Below, one piece after another: positions 38,294 through 48,065 of a stretch of DNA of 64,000 nt. Numbering within the stretch: position 1 is the first letter of the stretch; each line of letters starts with the position of its first letter. This DNA is from Peribacillus loiseleuriae. Its GTDB lineage: Bacteria > Bacillota > Bacilli > Bacillales > DSM-1321. The position numbers and the translations under genes are program-made. The stretch covers positions 894,333 through 958,332 of the forward strand of contig NZ_LFZW01000001.1 of assembly GCF_001183985.1 (NCBI RefSeq). Direction: 5' to 3'. The notes under the pieces are model-generated. The model was not told the DNA's origin. It made no database searches and worked only from the letters and a program-made list of their open reading frames with translations.

Positions 38294-41002
38294 ATGGGTG
38301 AAGTCTCAAATCGTTTTAAAAAAGTTGCAAAAATTTCGTTTGCTTCGTTATTGACAGTCTCGCTTGCATTTCCGTATGCAGGGGTAGATCGTGCATCTGC
38401 TGCTAATAACGATGACAACAAAGCTGTGCCTAAACTCGATGCTCGTATCAAAAAAAACCTTAATATTAACGGGAAGGAATACAAAGATTTAAATGGAAAC
38501 GGCAAACTAGACAAATATGAAAATTGGCAACTACCTGTTGAAGAACGGGTAAAAGATCTTGTATCACAGATGACGCTTGAGGAAAAAGCGGGGATGATGC
38601 TTATTTCCTCACACTATATGAACGAGAAGCCAGAAGGAGACAGCTTATTAAGTGAGGCGGACCAGTGGAGTGAAACCAATCGCTGGGCTCAACCAGGCGA
38701 CTCTAATTATAAATTCGATAAACCGGTTCTCGATGCGTCAGGGACTACAAAGGGTATTCTTGAACGTAATCTTCGCTATTTCATTATCCGCCAAAACCCA
38801 AGTGCAGATGTTTTAGCAACATGGCTTAACCAAATACAAGAAGTAGCAGAAGGATCTAGGTTAGGTATCCCAGCCGTCATAACATCGAATCCACGGAATC
38901 ATATCAACACGAATAAGACTTTTGGCATTAGTGAAACAGTTGGCGAATTTTCCGTTTGGCCGGGTGAATTAGGTCTTGCAGCAACGCGCGATGCGGATCT
39001 TGTAAAGGAATTCGCTCAAATCGCTGCTCAGGAATGGACAGCTTCCGGTATTCGAAAGGGCTACATGTATATGGCGGATGTCATCACAGATCCTCTATGG
39101 ACAAGGACTGAAGGTACATTTGGAGAGCATCCCAAACTTGCTGCGGACATGATTACTGCCGTTGTTAAAGGATTTCAAGGGGATGAACTAGGTCCAAACA
39201 GTGTTTCATTAACAACGAAGCATTTCCCTGGTGGTGGGGCTCGCGAAGATGGGAAGGATCCTCATTATTTGTTTGGTCAGTACAACCCTTATCCGACTGA
39301 AGGTAGTCTACTTAAATATCATATCCCGGCTTTCAAGGCTGCGATTGAAGCTGGAACAACGTCTATCATGCCATACTATGCATATCCTAGCAATGAACAT
39401 AGTGCACCTCAATTAGACGGAGGATTTGAAGAAGTTGGATTCGCGTATAACAAAGCAATCATTCAAGGACTATTGCGTGACAAGCTCGGCTTCAAAGGTT
39501 ACGTTAACACAGATACTGGTATTACTACCTCTATGCCTTGGGGTGTCGAAGATTTAACGAAGGAACAAAGATATGCAAAAGCATTAGAGGCAGGGGTTAA
39601 TATTTTTTCTGGAGAAGCCGACCCGACTTATCTAATCAATGCAGTTAATGACAAATTGGTTAAAGAAGAGAGACTTGATGTGTCAGTAACATTCTTATTG
39701 ACAGAAATGATGCAATTAGGACTGTTCGAAGACCCATATGTAGACCCAGAGAATGCTCTTAAAGTTGCAACTAATCCAACATCGCAGGAAAAGGCTGATG
39801 AAGCGCATCGTAAGTCAATCGTTCTATTGCGCAATGATGAAAATCTATTGCCATTGAATGATAAAAAGATTAAGGATGTTAAGCTTTATATCGAAGTTTT
39901 CTCTAAAGGAAATGATGAAAAGAATACTAAGGGATTAATTGAAACTATTCAAAATTATGATAAATCTATTACCATCACGAATAAACTTGAGGAAGCAACA
40001 CATGCTTTTGTTTGGGTTCGTCCTAGTACACCCGAAGCCAGCAATCCCAAGTTGAATATCGGAGCTGAAAATGGAATCGAAGATGTGAATAGAATTAATG
40101 AAATTCAAGATACTGTTCCGACTATTCTTGCGTTAAACATGACGAATCCATGGCTGATTGATAATGTGGAAGGAAAAGCGGCAGCGGTAATAAGCACTTT
40201 TGGAGTGAAGGCTGAGGCGATAGTAGATGTTATTCGTGGAGAATTCAGTCCTACGGGGAAACTTCCGTTCACGATACCTGCTAATCAGAAAGCAGTTGAC
40301 AATAACAAAGGTGATGTACCAGGCTATGACGAAGATCCTTCTTATGTTTATCGTAATAAAGATGGTGTAGCATACGCTTACGATTTCGGCTTGTCATATA
40401 AAAATGAGGCAGGACCAAAACCCGAGAAAGTAGCATTTGCGGATATCACAAATCACTGGGCAAAAGCGGATATTGAATTATTAGCTACAAAAGGAATCAT
40501 CAAAGGGAAAACAAAGGACATGTTTGCACCAGAACAAAACATTACTCGAGCTGAGTTTACAGTATTACTCGCACGTGCTCTTGGTTTAACGAAAGATGAC
40601 AAAGGAGTAAACTTTAGTGATGTAAACCAAAATAATTGGTTTGCAAAAGAAGTACAGGCAGCGGTGAGTGCAGGATTGATTAATGGATACCCTGATGGCA
40701 CATTCCGCCCTAATACGAACATCACTCGTGAACAAATGGCTGCACTAATCGGTCGTGCCTATAATATTGTAGAGAAAAAAGAAGAGACTATTTTAACTGA
40801 TCAAGTATTGGCGAAGTTTAAAGATCGTCAGTTGATTGGTGATTGGTCAAAAGAAGATGTAGCATTGGCAGTTCAACTTGGAATCATCCAAGGAACACAA
40901 GCAAAAGAAATCCAACCAAAGAAACCAGCAACCCGTGCTCAAACAGCTGTCATGTTAAAACGATTTTTACTTAAAGTTAATATATTAACAAAAACAAAAT
41001 AA
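38294..41002 (+). CDS. Secreted GH3 beta-glycosidase with three SLH domains
   Basis: A 902-aa exported enzyme. A signal peptide (about 1-35, ending near ASA) is followed by a dockerin-like LNINGKEYKDLNGNGKLDKY stretch, the GH3 N-terminal barrel (about 90-470), the GH3 C-terminal alpha/beta domain (about 495-700) and three S-layer homology repeats at about 715, 774 and 842. The catalytic nucleophile should be D407 in GYVNTDTGITT; most GH3 enzymes have SDW here, so W is replaced by T. SLH domains attach it to secondary cell wall polymer. It probably frees sugars at the cell surface for the TRAP or ABC importers. The start follows GAGGAGGAGAAGG. Confidence 0.88.
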   Translation: MGEVSNRFKKVAKISFASLLTVSLAFPYAGVDRASAANNDDNKAVPKLDARIKKNLNINGKEYKDLNGNGKLDKYENWQLPVEERVKDLVSQMTLEEKAGMMLISSHYMNEKPEGDSLLSEADQWSETNRWAQPGDSNYKFDKPVLDASGTTKGILERNLRYFIIRQNPSADVLATWLNQIQEVAEGSRLGIPAVITSNPRNHINTNKTFGISETVGEFSVWPGELGLAATRDADLVKEFAQIAAQEWTASGIRKGYMYMADVITDPLWTRTEGTFGEHPKLAADMITAVVKGFQGDELGPNSVSLTTKHFPGGGAREDGKDPHYLFGQYNPYPTEGSLLKYHIPAFKAAIEAGTTSIMPYYAYPSNEHSAPQLDGGFEEVGFAYNKAIIQGLLRDKLGFKGYVNTDTGITTSMPWGVEDLTKEQRYAKALEAGVNIFSGEADPTYLINAVNDKLVKEERLDVSVTFLLTEMMQLGLFEDPYVDPENALKVATNPTSQEKADEAHRKSIVLLRNDENLLPLNDKKIKDVKLYIEVFSKGNDEKNTKGLIETIQNYDKSITITNKLEEATHAFVWVRPSTPEASNPKLNIGAENGIEDVNRINEIQDTVPTILALNMTNPWLIDNVEGKAAAVISTFGVKAEAIVDVIRGEFSPTGKLPFTIPANQKAVDNNKGDVPGYDEDPSYVYRNKDGVAYAYDFGLSYKNEAGPKPEKVAFADITNHWAKADIELLATKGIIKGKTKDMFAPEQNITRAEFTVLLARALGLTKDDKGVNFSDVNQNNWFAKEVQAAVSAGLINGYPDGTFRPNTNITREQMAALIGRAYNIVEKKEETILTDQVLAKFKDRQLIGDWSKEDVALAVQLGIIQGTQAKEIQPKKPATRAQTAVMLKRFLLKVNILTKTK

Positions 41003-41033
41003 AGATTGAAAAGAAGATATTAATAGGATGGGC

Positions 41034-41075
41034 AAATCCCCTTTTAAGCTTTTTAGCGAAGAAGGGGATTTTAAT
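41034..41075 (+). terminator. Terminator after the GH3 gene
   Basis: AAATCCCCTT and AAGGGGATTT form a 10-bp stem with a T-rich loop, followed by TAATTT. Confidence 0.7.
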
Positions 41076-41462
41076 TTGATATCGTGGAAAACTAACAAAC
41101 TTAATTAGACTTATTTACGGAATGATCGAATTGTAAATGAAAAGCTTCGAATGAAGACGAAGATGTACTAATTTAGTGAAGAAAAGATAACAATATTAAT
41201 TTAATATAATCTGTTTTGAACCTGGGAATATTAGGATGGGAAAGAGCGTTTCCAAGCATAATGTGAATTGTACACGTATAGTGATAGGTTGAATTCACTT
41301 GTGCATGAAAAAGTTCCTAAAGAAATCGTGATACAATTGATGAAGTACATGCATAGCGAATAAATCAACTTGATAATCATGTCTATTTACCAGTTTGGTC
41401 ATATCGGTTAAAATTAGATTTGAAAACGGCAACAAATAATTAAGTGGTGGGAAGGATAAAAA
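41076..41462. other. Gap before the second two-component system
   Basis: AT-rich, no gene. A weak cre-like AAGAGCGTTTCCAA lies near 41243. The activator box seen before the TRAP and GH3 genes is not visible here. Confidence 0.4.
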
Positions 41463-43310
41463 ATGAAGAAGCGTTGGAGAAATTTTTCTATTTTTTTCAG
41501 AAAATTCATTCTGTTAAGAAATCAGTCACTTTTGACGAAGCTCTGGGTATTGTCTAGTATACTAGTGATTTTTCCTGTTCTTTCAGTTGGAATTATTTCG
41601 TACAAGCTTTCTTCTGATAAGCTAGAAGAGGAGTTTAGAGAATCAAGCCAACAAATCATTGAGCAGGTAGAGTCACATATTGAGTATTATTTACAAGATT
41701 TTGAGATTGCCAGCTTAAAAATTATTAGCTCTCCTCATTTTGCTCACTTTTTGAAACTAGAAACAGAGAACATTGGAAATAATCAAGAGTTTACAGAGGC
41801 TACACGAACTATCTTAAAGGCTGCAGAATATTCCAGAGCGGATATATCAAATATTACCGTCATTTTAGATAACGATCAAGTCATCGATACGCTTGGGTTA
41901 GAAAACTACTATCCTGCTACCAAGATTAAAGATGAGTATTGGTATTCATCGGTACCGAGAAATGGGATGATCATGTTAGTAAGCAGAACGTTAAAATTAA
42001 AAAATAATAATGAGCAGCCTGTGATATCACTCGCAAGGCGCTTATACAATCCGAAGACTTTAGAGCCAGTAGGAATGTTGATTATTGACATTAATTTCAG
42101 GAGGATTGAAGAAATAGCTAATAAGGTTACTATAAGCAAGAACGGCTATTTTTTTATTTTAGATGCAAAAGGGCATTATGTATACCACTCCGATTATTCT
42201 AAACTAGGAAAAAAGGTTGAATTTGATCAATTGTCTAACTTGAAAACGGAAGAAGATGGATATGGTTTATTAGATAATGATCAACAGGATTTTTTTACAT
42301 ATTCTCTATCACAAAATCTTGGATGGAGATTTTTCACAGCAGTTCCGTATGGGGATTTAACGGAAAGTATTATTCAAATAGGAAAAACCATCACCTGGAC
42401 TATATTCATCGCACTTTTCTTTGCTTATCTCATAGGATTCGGATTTGCAGATAGCATGATTCGTCCAATACGACGTCTTCAACATTTTATGAAGGAAGTT
42501 GAAACTGGGAATCTCAATGGTAGGGTGAAAGTGGAATCTACTGATGAAATTGGACAATTGACAATGGGCTTTAATAATACGGTTGAAAAACTATCCAATC
42601 TACTGGAGGAAATATATATTTCTAAGTTGAAAGAAACGGAGATGAATCTCAAACAAAAAGATATTGAATTAAGAATGTTGCAGTCACAAATTAACCCGCA
42701 TTTTTTATATAATTCACTTGAAACAATTAGAGGAATGGCATTGGAAGAGAATCAGGAGGACATTGCCTGTATGTCTTCTTCACTCGGAAAGCTCTTAAGA
42801 TATAATCTTAAAAATAGCTCACTTACCGTAAGTCTAGGAGAAGAGATTAAGTTTTGTGAGATGTATCTGCAAATTCAAAAGTTTCGTTTTGAAGACCGTT
42901 TTGAGTATATGTTTGATATTCCAGAATGGGCAATGGATCTTAAGGTTGTGAAGTTTTCGATGCAGCCTTTAGTAGAAAATTGTTTTAAGCACGGTTTTGA
43001 TCAGACAATGAGAAAAATGAAGATCATACTATCTGTGGTTAAAATTTCAGAATTTTCAATCGTTATTCGTATTTTAGATACTGGTGCTGGAATTCAGGAA
43101 GATATTCTAAACGAAATTACGAAAAAAATTGAACAAACAACAACAGTCAGTAACGGAATAAATATTGGAATATTAAATGTTCACCAACGGATTTCTTACT
43201 TGTTTGGCTCTGAATATGGGATTACGATTCAAAGCACACAAGGCGTTGAAACAGCAGTAGATATGCATTTGCCAATCAGGAAAGCATATGAGGAGGGGGA
43301 GCAAGAATGA
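41463..43310 (+). CDS. YesM-like sensor histidine kinase with Cache-type sensor
   Basis: A 615-aa membrane kinase. Helix 1 is at about 22-45, then an extracellular double-Cache-like sensor of about 250 residues (with GYFFILDAKGHYVYHSD), helix 2 at about 305-325, a HAMP domain, the His_kinase domain with QINPHFLYNSLETIRG (expected phospho-His H413) and an ATPase domain with PLVENCFKHGF, LDTGAGI and IGILNVHQR. It overlaps the regulator gene by four bases. It lies directly downstream of the TRAP and GH3 units, which share a promoter box, so those are its likely target genes. The start follows GGTGGGAAGG. Confidence 0.92.
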   Translation: MKKRWRNFSIFFRKFILLRNQSLLTKLWVLSSILVIFPVLSVGIISYKLSSDKLEEEFRESSQQIIEQVESHIEYYLQDFEIASLKIISSPHFAHFLKLETENIGNNQEFTEATRTILKAAEYSRADISNITVILDNDQVIDTLGLENYYPATKIKDEYWYSSVPRNGMIMLVSRTLKLKNNNEQPVISLARRLYNPKTLEPVGMLIIDINFRRIEEIANKVTISKNGYFFILDAKGHYVYHSDYSKLGKKVEFDQLSNLKTEEDGYGLLDNDQQDFFTYSLSQNLGWRFFTAVPYGDLTESIIQIGKTITWTIFIALFFAYLIGFGFADSMIRPIRRLQHFMKEVETGNLNGRVKVESTDEIGQLTMGFNNTVEKLSNLLEEIYISKLKETEMNLKQKDIELRMLQSQINPHFLYNSLETIRGMALEENQEDIACMSSSLGKLLRYNLKNSSLTVSLGEEIKFCEMYLQIQKFRFEDRFEYMFDIPEWAMDLKVVKFSMQPLVENCFKHGFDQTMRKMKIILSVVKISEFSIVIRILDTGAGIQEDILNEITKKIEQTTTVSNGINIGILNVHQRISYLFGSEYGITIQSTQGVETAVDMHLPIRKAYEEGEQE

Positions 43311-44041
43311 AAAATATCTTGTTGGTTGACGATGAGAGATGGGTTCGTACCGCACTGAAGTGGACGATAAATAAGTTGAATCTCCCAATACATGTTGACC
43401 ATGAATGCCAAAACGGGTTGGAAGCTCTTGATTGGATCAAACAAAATAATGTAGATCTAGTAATAACCGATATTCGTATGCCGATCATGGATGGACTTAC
43501 ATTTATTAAGCAAGTACGGGATTTAGATTTGAATGTGGATATTATCGTTATTAGTGTTCACGATGAATTTCAGTTTGTACAAGATGCTATGCGGAAAGGG
43601 GTGACCGATTATTTGTTAAAACCGATTGATGATGAAGATTTAAAAAAATGTTTAGGAAACTGGTTAAAAAAAGGAATGGAAATTCAGATAGATAGCAGGA
43701 ATGTCGAAGAATCCTTTCCTCTTTCAACAATAGATAAAGTTCTTCAGTATATCCAGGAAACTCCACTTGGAGAAATCAACTTAAAGGAAGCTGCTAAAAA
43801 AGTGCATGTCAATCCGAGTTATCTAAGTCAATTATTTAAACAACAAGTAAAACGAAATTTTGTTGATTATTTGACGGAACTTCGAATGGAAGAGGCTAAA
43901 AAGATTCTGAAGACGAGCACCTTGCGAATATCTGAGATTGCCGAACGCTTAGGCTATTCTGATATAGCGTATTTCAGTAATACTTTCAAACGAATGACGA
44001 GTTTCTCTCCATCTGAGTTTAGAAAGGTTAAAGACGAGTAA
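43307..44041 (+). CDS. YesN-like response regulator (REC + AraC HTH)
   Basis: A 244-aa activator, shorter than the regulator at 7770 because it lacks the long linker. The receiver domain has LLVDDER, phosphorylation site D55 in LVITDIRMPIMDG, and K in DYLLKPIDDE. The AraC-type double helix-turn-helix follows from about 140 (KKVHVNPSYLSQLFKQQVK, then LRISEIAERLGYSDIAYFS) and ends in SPSEFRKVK. Translationally coupled to the kinase through ATGA. It is the best candidate to bind the box shared by the TRAP and GH3 promoters. Confidence 0.93.
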   Translation: MKNILLVDDERWVRTALKWTINKLNLPIHVDHECQNGLEALDWIKQNNVDLVITDIRMPIMDGLTFIKQVRDLDLNVDIIVISVHDEFQFVQDAMRKGVTDYLLKPIDDEDLKKCLGNWLKKGMEIQIDSRNVEESFPLSTIDKVLQYIQETPLGEINLKEAAKKVHVNPSYLSQLFKQQVKRNFVDYLTELRMEEAKKILKTSTLRISEIAERLGYSDIAYFSNTFKRMTSFSPSEFRKVKDE

Positions 44042-44214
44042 ATGGATGATTGTTGGAAATATCATAAGTAGCCATAGGTGATCTCAAAAAGCCAAGAGGT
44101 TATATGAAAAACATGGAATAAAGAAGTAAAAAGGATGATGGCTGTTGAAGGCGGGATTTGATATTACTTGAAGGGAAGTGAATGTTTCACGACGTACATT
44201 CTTTTGCATATAAA

Positions 44215-44248
44215 AACCAATTCTCTTTTTTACTTTTTAGAATTGGTT
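44215..44248. terminator. Bidirectional terminator
   Basis: AACCAATTCT and AGAATTGGTT form a 10-bp stem with a T-rich loop, and T tracts occur on the outgoing side of the minus strand. It separates the regulator gene (plus) from the two small genes (minus). Confidence 0.65.
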
Positions 44249-44340
44249 AATGGATCACTTTGATATTTTTGTATGGAAGTCATCTAATCATCCTTACTTT
44301 TGTGTGGTATTTGCGTGGTGTGTTGCTTTTAGTTTAATAA

Positions 44341-44418
44341 TTACCTTCTCCGCATTAATTCTTGTGATTTCACGTACCATTCCAAGCCAAATTTTAATGA
44401 TTCTATAAATTTTTTCAT
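44341..44418 (-). CDS. 25-aa microprotein, copy b
   Basis: ATG 44418 to TAA 44341, 25 codons, after AAAGGGG at nine bases. The product begins MKKFIESLKFGLEWYVKS and ends in LMRRR. It is homologous over its full length, without gaps, to the adjacent 25-codon gene at 44470-44547: 14 of 25 residues are identical (positions 1-3, 7, 9, 11, 12, 15, 17, 18, 21, 22, 24, 25), most other positions change conservatively, and five of the identical residues use different codons. That pattern points to selection on the peptide. A helical plot would give an amphipathic basic helix. No family is recognised. Confidence 0.7.
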   Translation of the reverse strand: MKKFIESLKFGLEWYVKSQELMRRR

Positions 44419-44469
44419 ATATATTATCCCCTTTCATATTTATAGTATGTTTCCCTTTTGGATGTACAA

Positions 44470-44547
44470 TTATCTTCTCCACATTAAATCATGTGATTTC
44501 GCGTACATATCCAATCCAACCTTAAACGATTTTAAAAGCTTTTTCAT
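44470..44547 (-). CDS. 25-aa microprotein, copy a
   Basis: ATG 44547 to TAA 44470, 25 codons, after AGAGGAG at eight bases. The product begins MKKLLKSFKVGLDMYAKS and ends in LMWRR. It lies 51 nt upstream of its homologue and is probably co-transcribed with it. No promoter is obvious, although TAATAAT about 25-30 nt upstream could serve as a -10. Peptides of this size and charge can be membrane-active, can bind a larger protein, or can be toxins; nothing here decides. It is too short to be found by normal gene callers. Confidence 0.7.
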   Translation of the reverse strand: MKKLLKSFKVGLDMYAKSHDLMWRR

Positions 44548-44779
44548 ATGTGTCATCTCCTCTCTAACTTATACTATTATTATCGGACATAAGCTATATT
44601 TTAACAATGTCATTGAAATCGGTAACAACGATGAAGAAAACGGAAACAAAGGTAATGAAAACGGGGCCATTTATGTTTTTCTTAATATTTCGCAGTTTTT
44701 CTCGAGTTTTCAATAGATATTAATAAATAGAAGAGGTTGATATCAACAGGAGTTGAACAAGTATGAAAGGGAGAAATCT

Positions 44780-44816
44780 AAAAGGGCCTGTCCCTTTCGT
44801 TATCGGACAGACCCTT
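44780..44816 (-). terminator. Terminator after gltS
   Basis: In gene direction AAAGGGTCTGTCC pairs with GGACAGGCCCTTT, one mismatch, then TTAGATTT. It lies ten bases beyond the gltS stop. Confidence 0.8.
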
Positions 44817-44825
44817 TCATCAATA

Positions 44826-46013
44826 TTATTTAAATAAATTAATCGTCGTAATAATGATCGGCATGGCAAATACATCAATAAGAAAGGCTCCTACAATTGG
44901 AACGACGAGGTATGCTTTCCGTGAAGGCCCAAAGCGCTCTGTCACTGCAGCCATATTAGCCATTGCATTTGGTGTAGCTCCAAGGCCATGACCTGTAAAA
45001 CCAGCTACCATTACTGCAGCGTCATAGTTTTTGCCAAGCAACCGGAACAAAATGAAGATACCGAACAGGACGATAAATGCAACTTGTACAAACACAATCA
45101 CTAACATTGGAAGCGCCAGATCAGCTACTTCCCATAATTTTATACTCATGAGTGCCATGGACAGGAAGATACCAAGTGTCACATCACCAATTAGGTTAAT
45201 GCTTTTCATGTCAATTGCTTTCGGATTGAGTTTATCCACGATATTGCGGACGATGACTGCCACAAACATGGACCCTACATAACCAGGAAGGACAAAGCCA
45301 GTTGCTGTCGAGAACAGCTCCCCTAAATACGTCCCTAACGCCATACAGAATGTAATTAGTAAAACTTGGATGAAGAAGGTATTTGTCGTAATCGCTTGAT
45401 CCTTTTCTTCAACATTGGTTACCTCTTCTTCTGTTTCAGTGGGTTTAAGATCGTATTTTGAAATTAAATATTTAACAGTCGGACCGCCAACTAAACCACC
45501 GGCTATAAGACCAAAGGTGGCTGCAGCGATTCCGATGGACAACGCTGAATTAATTCCCATATCTTCAAGGGTTTGGCCAAATGCTCCTGCTGCTCCATGT
45601 CCACCTTCCATGGAAACGGCCCCTGCCATCATTCCAATCAATGGATGAATGTCGAACAACGAAGCCAAGGAGACACCGATCGCATTTTGTGCTAAGGCCA
45701 AGAATCCGCAGGCAAGCCAATAAATGACGAGTAGCTTGCCTCCTAATTTAATGAGTTTAAAGCTTGCGCCTAAGCCAACAGTTGTGAAGAATGTGATCAT
45801 GAAGAGACTTTGTAGTGAGGTATCTAATGTAATTTCTAAAAGACCCGTTGCCTTTAGGATCGTTGCAATGATTGCAAACAAAAGCCCTCCAACAACAGGA
45901 GCTGGAATACAAAATTTTTGTAGAAAACCAGCTTTTTTTACAATGACTGTTCCTAATACTAATAATGCCACTGCCAAAAATATCGTCGTTACTTGATCAA
46001 GTGCTAATGTCAT
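44826..46013 (-). CDS. gltS: Sodium/glutamate symporter (GltS)
   Basis: A 395-aa ESS-family carrier with about 10-12 helices in two inverted halves. Typical blocks: KFCIPAPVVGGLLFAI, TTVGLGASFKLIKLGGK, GMMAGAVSMEGGHGAAGAFG (the pore-loop GG motif) and GFTGHGLGATPNAMANMAAV. It imports glutamate with Na+. It overlaps the end of hutG by 17 nt and so is co-expressed with it; exporting or importing glutamate fits histidine degradation, which yields glutamate. Confidence 0.94.
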   Translation of the reverse strand: MTLALDQVTTIFLAVALLVLGTVIVKKAGFLQKFCIPAPVVGGLLFAIIATILKATGLLEITLDTSLQSLFMITFFTTVGLGASFKLIKLGGKLLVIYWLACGFLALAQNAIGVSLASLFDIHPLIGMMAGAVSMEGGHGAAGAFGQTLEDMGINSALSIGIAAATFGLIAGGLVGGPTVKYLISKYDLKPTETEEEVTNVEEKDQAITTNTFFIQVLLITFCMALGTYLGELFSTATGFVLPGYVGSMFVAVIVRNIVDKLNPKAIDMKSINLIGDVTLGIFLSMALMSIKLWEVADLALPMLVIVFVQVAFIVLFGIFILFRLLGKNYDAAVMVAGFTGHGLGATPNAMANMAAVTERFGPSRKAYLVVPIVGAFLIDVFAMPIIITTINLFK

Positions 46014-46974
46014 TGTTGTTTCCTCCTAAAAATGCCATTATGGCTTCATTTACCAAATAAGCACCTAACTTAACTGTTCTGCCGTTTTCATCTACAGACG
46101 GATTTACTTCACAAATATCGAAGGAGAGAGTTTTTTTATGAGATGCAACTGTGCGGATAAGGGTTCGGACAATCATTGGTGTTAAGCCAAAAGGCGACGG
46201 AGCACTGACTCCAGGGGCAAAGGCTGCATTTAAGACATCTGTGCAAAGTGTGAACATAACATGGTCATGCTTATCTATGAATTCGTTTAATTCAGAAATT
46301 ATGACATCTACATGTCCTTCATGCATATCTTCTTCGTACATATAGCGAGTGCCGAGCTCGTCCGCCTTATCAAATAATTCCTGTGTGTTACCGAAACGCT
46401 GGATACCAAGCACCAAATAATAGCTATTTTTGTCATGTTCTAATATTTGCCTGAACATTGTACCTGATGATGGCTGATCTTCATATGAGCGCAGATCGAA
46501 ATGAGCATCAATATTGATGATTCCAAGTGAAGCATCTTTTCCTATATGTTTTCGGACCCCTAAATAATGTCCATATAATGTTTCGTGTCCTCCACCTAAA
46601 ATAATTGGCGTCACCGATTTTGACAAGATGTCAGAGATTGTATTACCAAATGATTCTTGGGCTTCTTCAAGCTCTTCGTTTTGACATATAATATTCCCGA
46701 CATCAACAATACGATTACCATCCTGCAGTTTCCAAGGGATATTCGCAAGCGCCTTCCTTATGGCGTTCGGAGCTTTTGCTGCACCTAATCTTCCTTGGTT
46801 ACGTCTAACTCCTTCCTCACATTCAAACCCGATTAATGCACAAGCGTTATCGAGGGAAGTTTTTAATTTATCCAAATCAATCAATTCGACAATTTGATGG
46901 TAGCGAAAACTGCTTCTTCTTTCTGTATGATCAGTTCGGCCAGTCCATAAATTAGCAGAAACATTTTTTTTCAT
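45997..46974 (-). CDS. hutG: Formimidoylglutamase (ureohydrolase family)
   Basis: A 325-aa binuclear manganese enzyme of the arginase/agmatinase fold. It converts N-formimidoyl-glutamate to glutamate and formamide, the last step of histidine utilisation. Metal-ligand motifs: GGGHETLYGH, NIDAHFDLR and CTDVLNAAFAPGVSAPSPFG, which is the HutG version. The start is set at ATG 46974 (MKKNVSANLW), about eight bases after AAAGGA; an upstream in-frame ATG at 47034 lacks a site. Other hut genes are absent from the window. It overlaps gltS and diverges from a LysR gene. Confidence 0.9.
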   Translation of the reverse strand: MKKNVSANLWTGRTDHTERRSSFRYHQIVELIDLDKLKTSLDNACALIGFECEEGVRRNQGRLGAAKAPNAIRKALANIPWKLQDGNRIVDVGNIICQNEELEEAQESFGNTISDILSKSVTPIILGGGHETLYGHYLGVRKHIGKDASLGIINIDAHFDLRSYEDQPSSGTMFRQILEHDKNSYYLVLGIQRFGNTQELFDKADELGTRYMYEEDMHEGHVDVIISELNEFIDKHDHVMFTLCTDVLNAAFAPGVSAPSPFGLTPMIVRTLIRTVASHKKTLSFDICEVNPSVDENGRTVKLGAYLVNEAIMAFLGGNNNDIST

Positions 46975-47105
46975 TCTTCTCATCCTTTCTGAAACTTCTG
47001 ATATAAGTTCTGTTTTTTGATTATATAATGACATACTTATTATTTCTAATATATAATTTAAATGAATTGATAGTTTAAAGCTATAAATAAGAAGGGAAGA
47101 TTGTT

Positions 47106-47987
47106 TTGGACATTAAGCAATTGCATTATTTTGTTACGATTTCCGATCAGCTAAGCTACTCTAAAGCCGCACAAAAACTACATATTTCACAACCATCTTT
47201 AAGTAATGCTATAAAAAATTTGGAGCATGAGGTCGGCTCGCCACTGCTTGAAAGAAGTACAAGAAAAATTGAATTGACGGATGCTGGTAAAATTTTGTAT
47301 GAAAAATCGATTCTGCTTCTTTCCCAAATGAACATTTTGAAAAAAGAAATGGAAGAAGTAAAGCTGACTGGCAGCGGAGAACTTATCATTGGCATGATCG
47401 AGTCAGTAAAGCATTGGATTCCAAAAGTGATCCATGACTATCAAGGTCGTTTCCCTACTATAAATATTAAGCTGATAGAAGTGCTAAGTGGAAAAGCTGT
47501 GAAAGATTCGCTGAGGAAATATCATACACATTTAATCATTACTAACCAGTATATTCGCGAAGAAGATTTTGAATCTTTCCCATTATATAATGAAAGATTA
47601 GTATTGGTGATGCACAGGAATCACCTTCTGGCACAGAAAGAATCCATTCATTTAAAAGAGTTGGAAGGAGAACCTTTCATTATTAGTAAGGAAGGATTTC
47701 AAACGAGAGAAGATATTTTAACAGCCTTTAAACTTGAACAAGCGGCTCCGAAGATAAAATTTGAAATTGAACGTTTTGAAACAGCATTATCATTAGTGAG
47801 AGAAAATCTGGGGATTACTATTATCCCCGAACATTATTTATCTGGTCCAAAGGATGATTCGATTGTCCATAAAATAATTGATTCTAAAGCATTAGAAAGG
47901 ACTGTTTATTTAACGTTTATGAGAAATCGTTATTTAGCTCCGTCGGTTCGAACTTTTTTAGAAGATATTCGGCGGAACTTTGCCTGA
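47106..47987 (+). CDS. LysR-family transcriptional regulator
   Basis: A 293-aa LTTR. The winged helix-turn-helix at the N-terminus reads LHYFVTISDQLSYSKAAQKL, then SQPSLSNAIKNLEHEVGSPL, followed by a periplasmic-binding-protein-like effector domain (about 90-290). TTG 47106 follows AGAAGGGAAG at proper spacing. Divergent from hutG-gltS with about 130 nt between starts, so it probably controls that operon in response to an intermediate of histidine or glutamate metabolism. Confidence 0.9.
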   Translation: MDIKQLHYFVTISDQLSYSKAAQKLHISQPSLSNAIKNLEHEVGSPLLERSTRKIELTDAGKILYEKSILLLSQMNILKKEMEEVKLTGSGELIIGMIESVKHWIPKVIHDYQGRFPTINIKLIEVLSGKAVKDSLRKYHTHLIITNQYIREEDFESFPLYNERLVLVMHRNHLLAQKESIHLKELEGEPFIISKEGFQTREDILTAFKLEQAAPKIKFEIERFETALSLVRENLGITIIPEHYLSGPKDDSIVHKIIDSKALERTVYLTFMRNRYLAPSVRTFLEDIRRNFA

Positions 47988-48065
47988 CACACTTTTCAAT
48001 TTGATAAGAAATGTATACATACATAGGCATAAAAAAGGAAAGCTTAGCAAGTAGGAGGTGTAACT

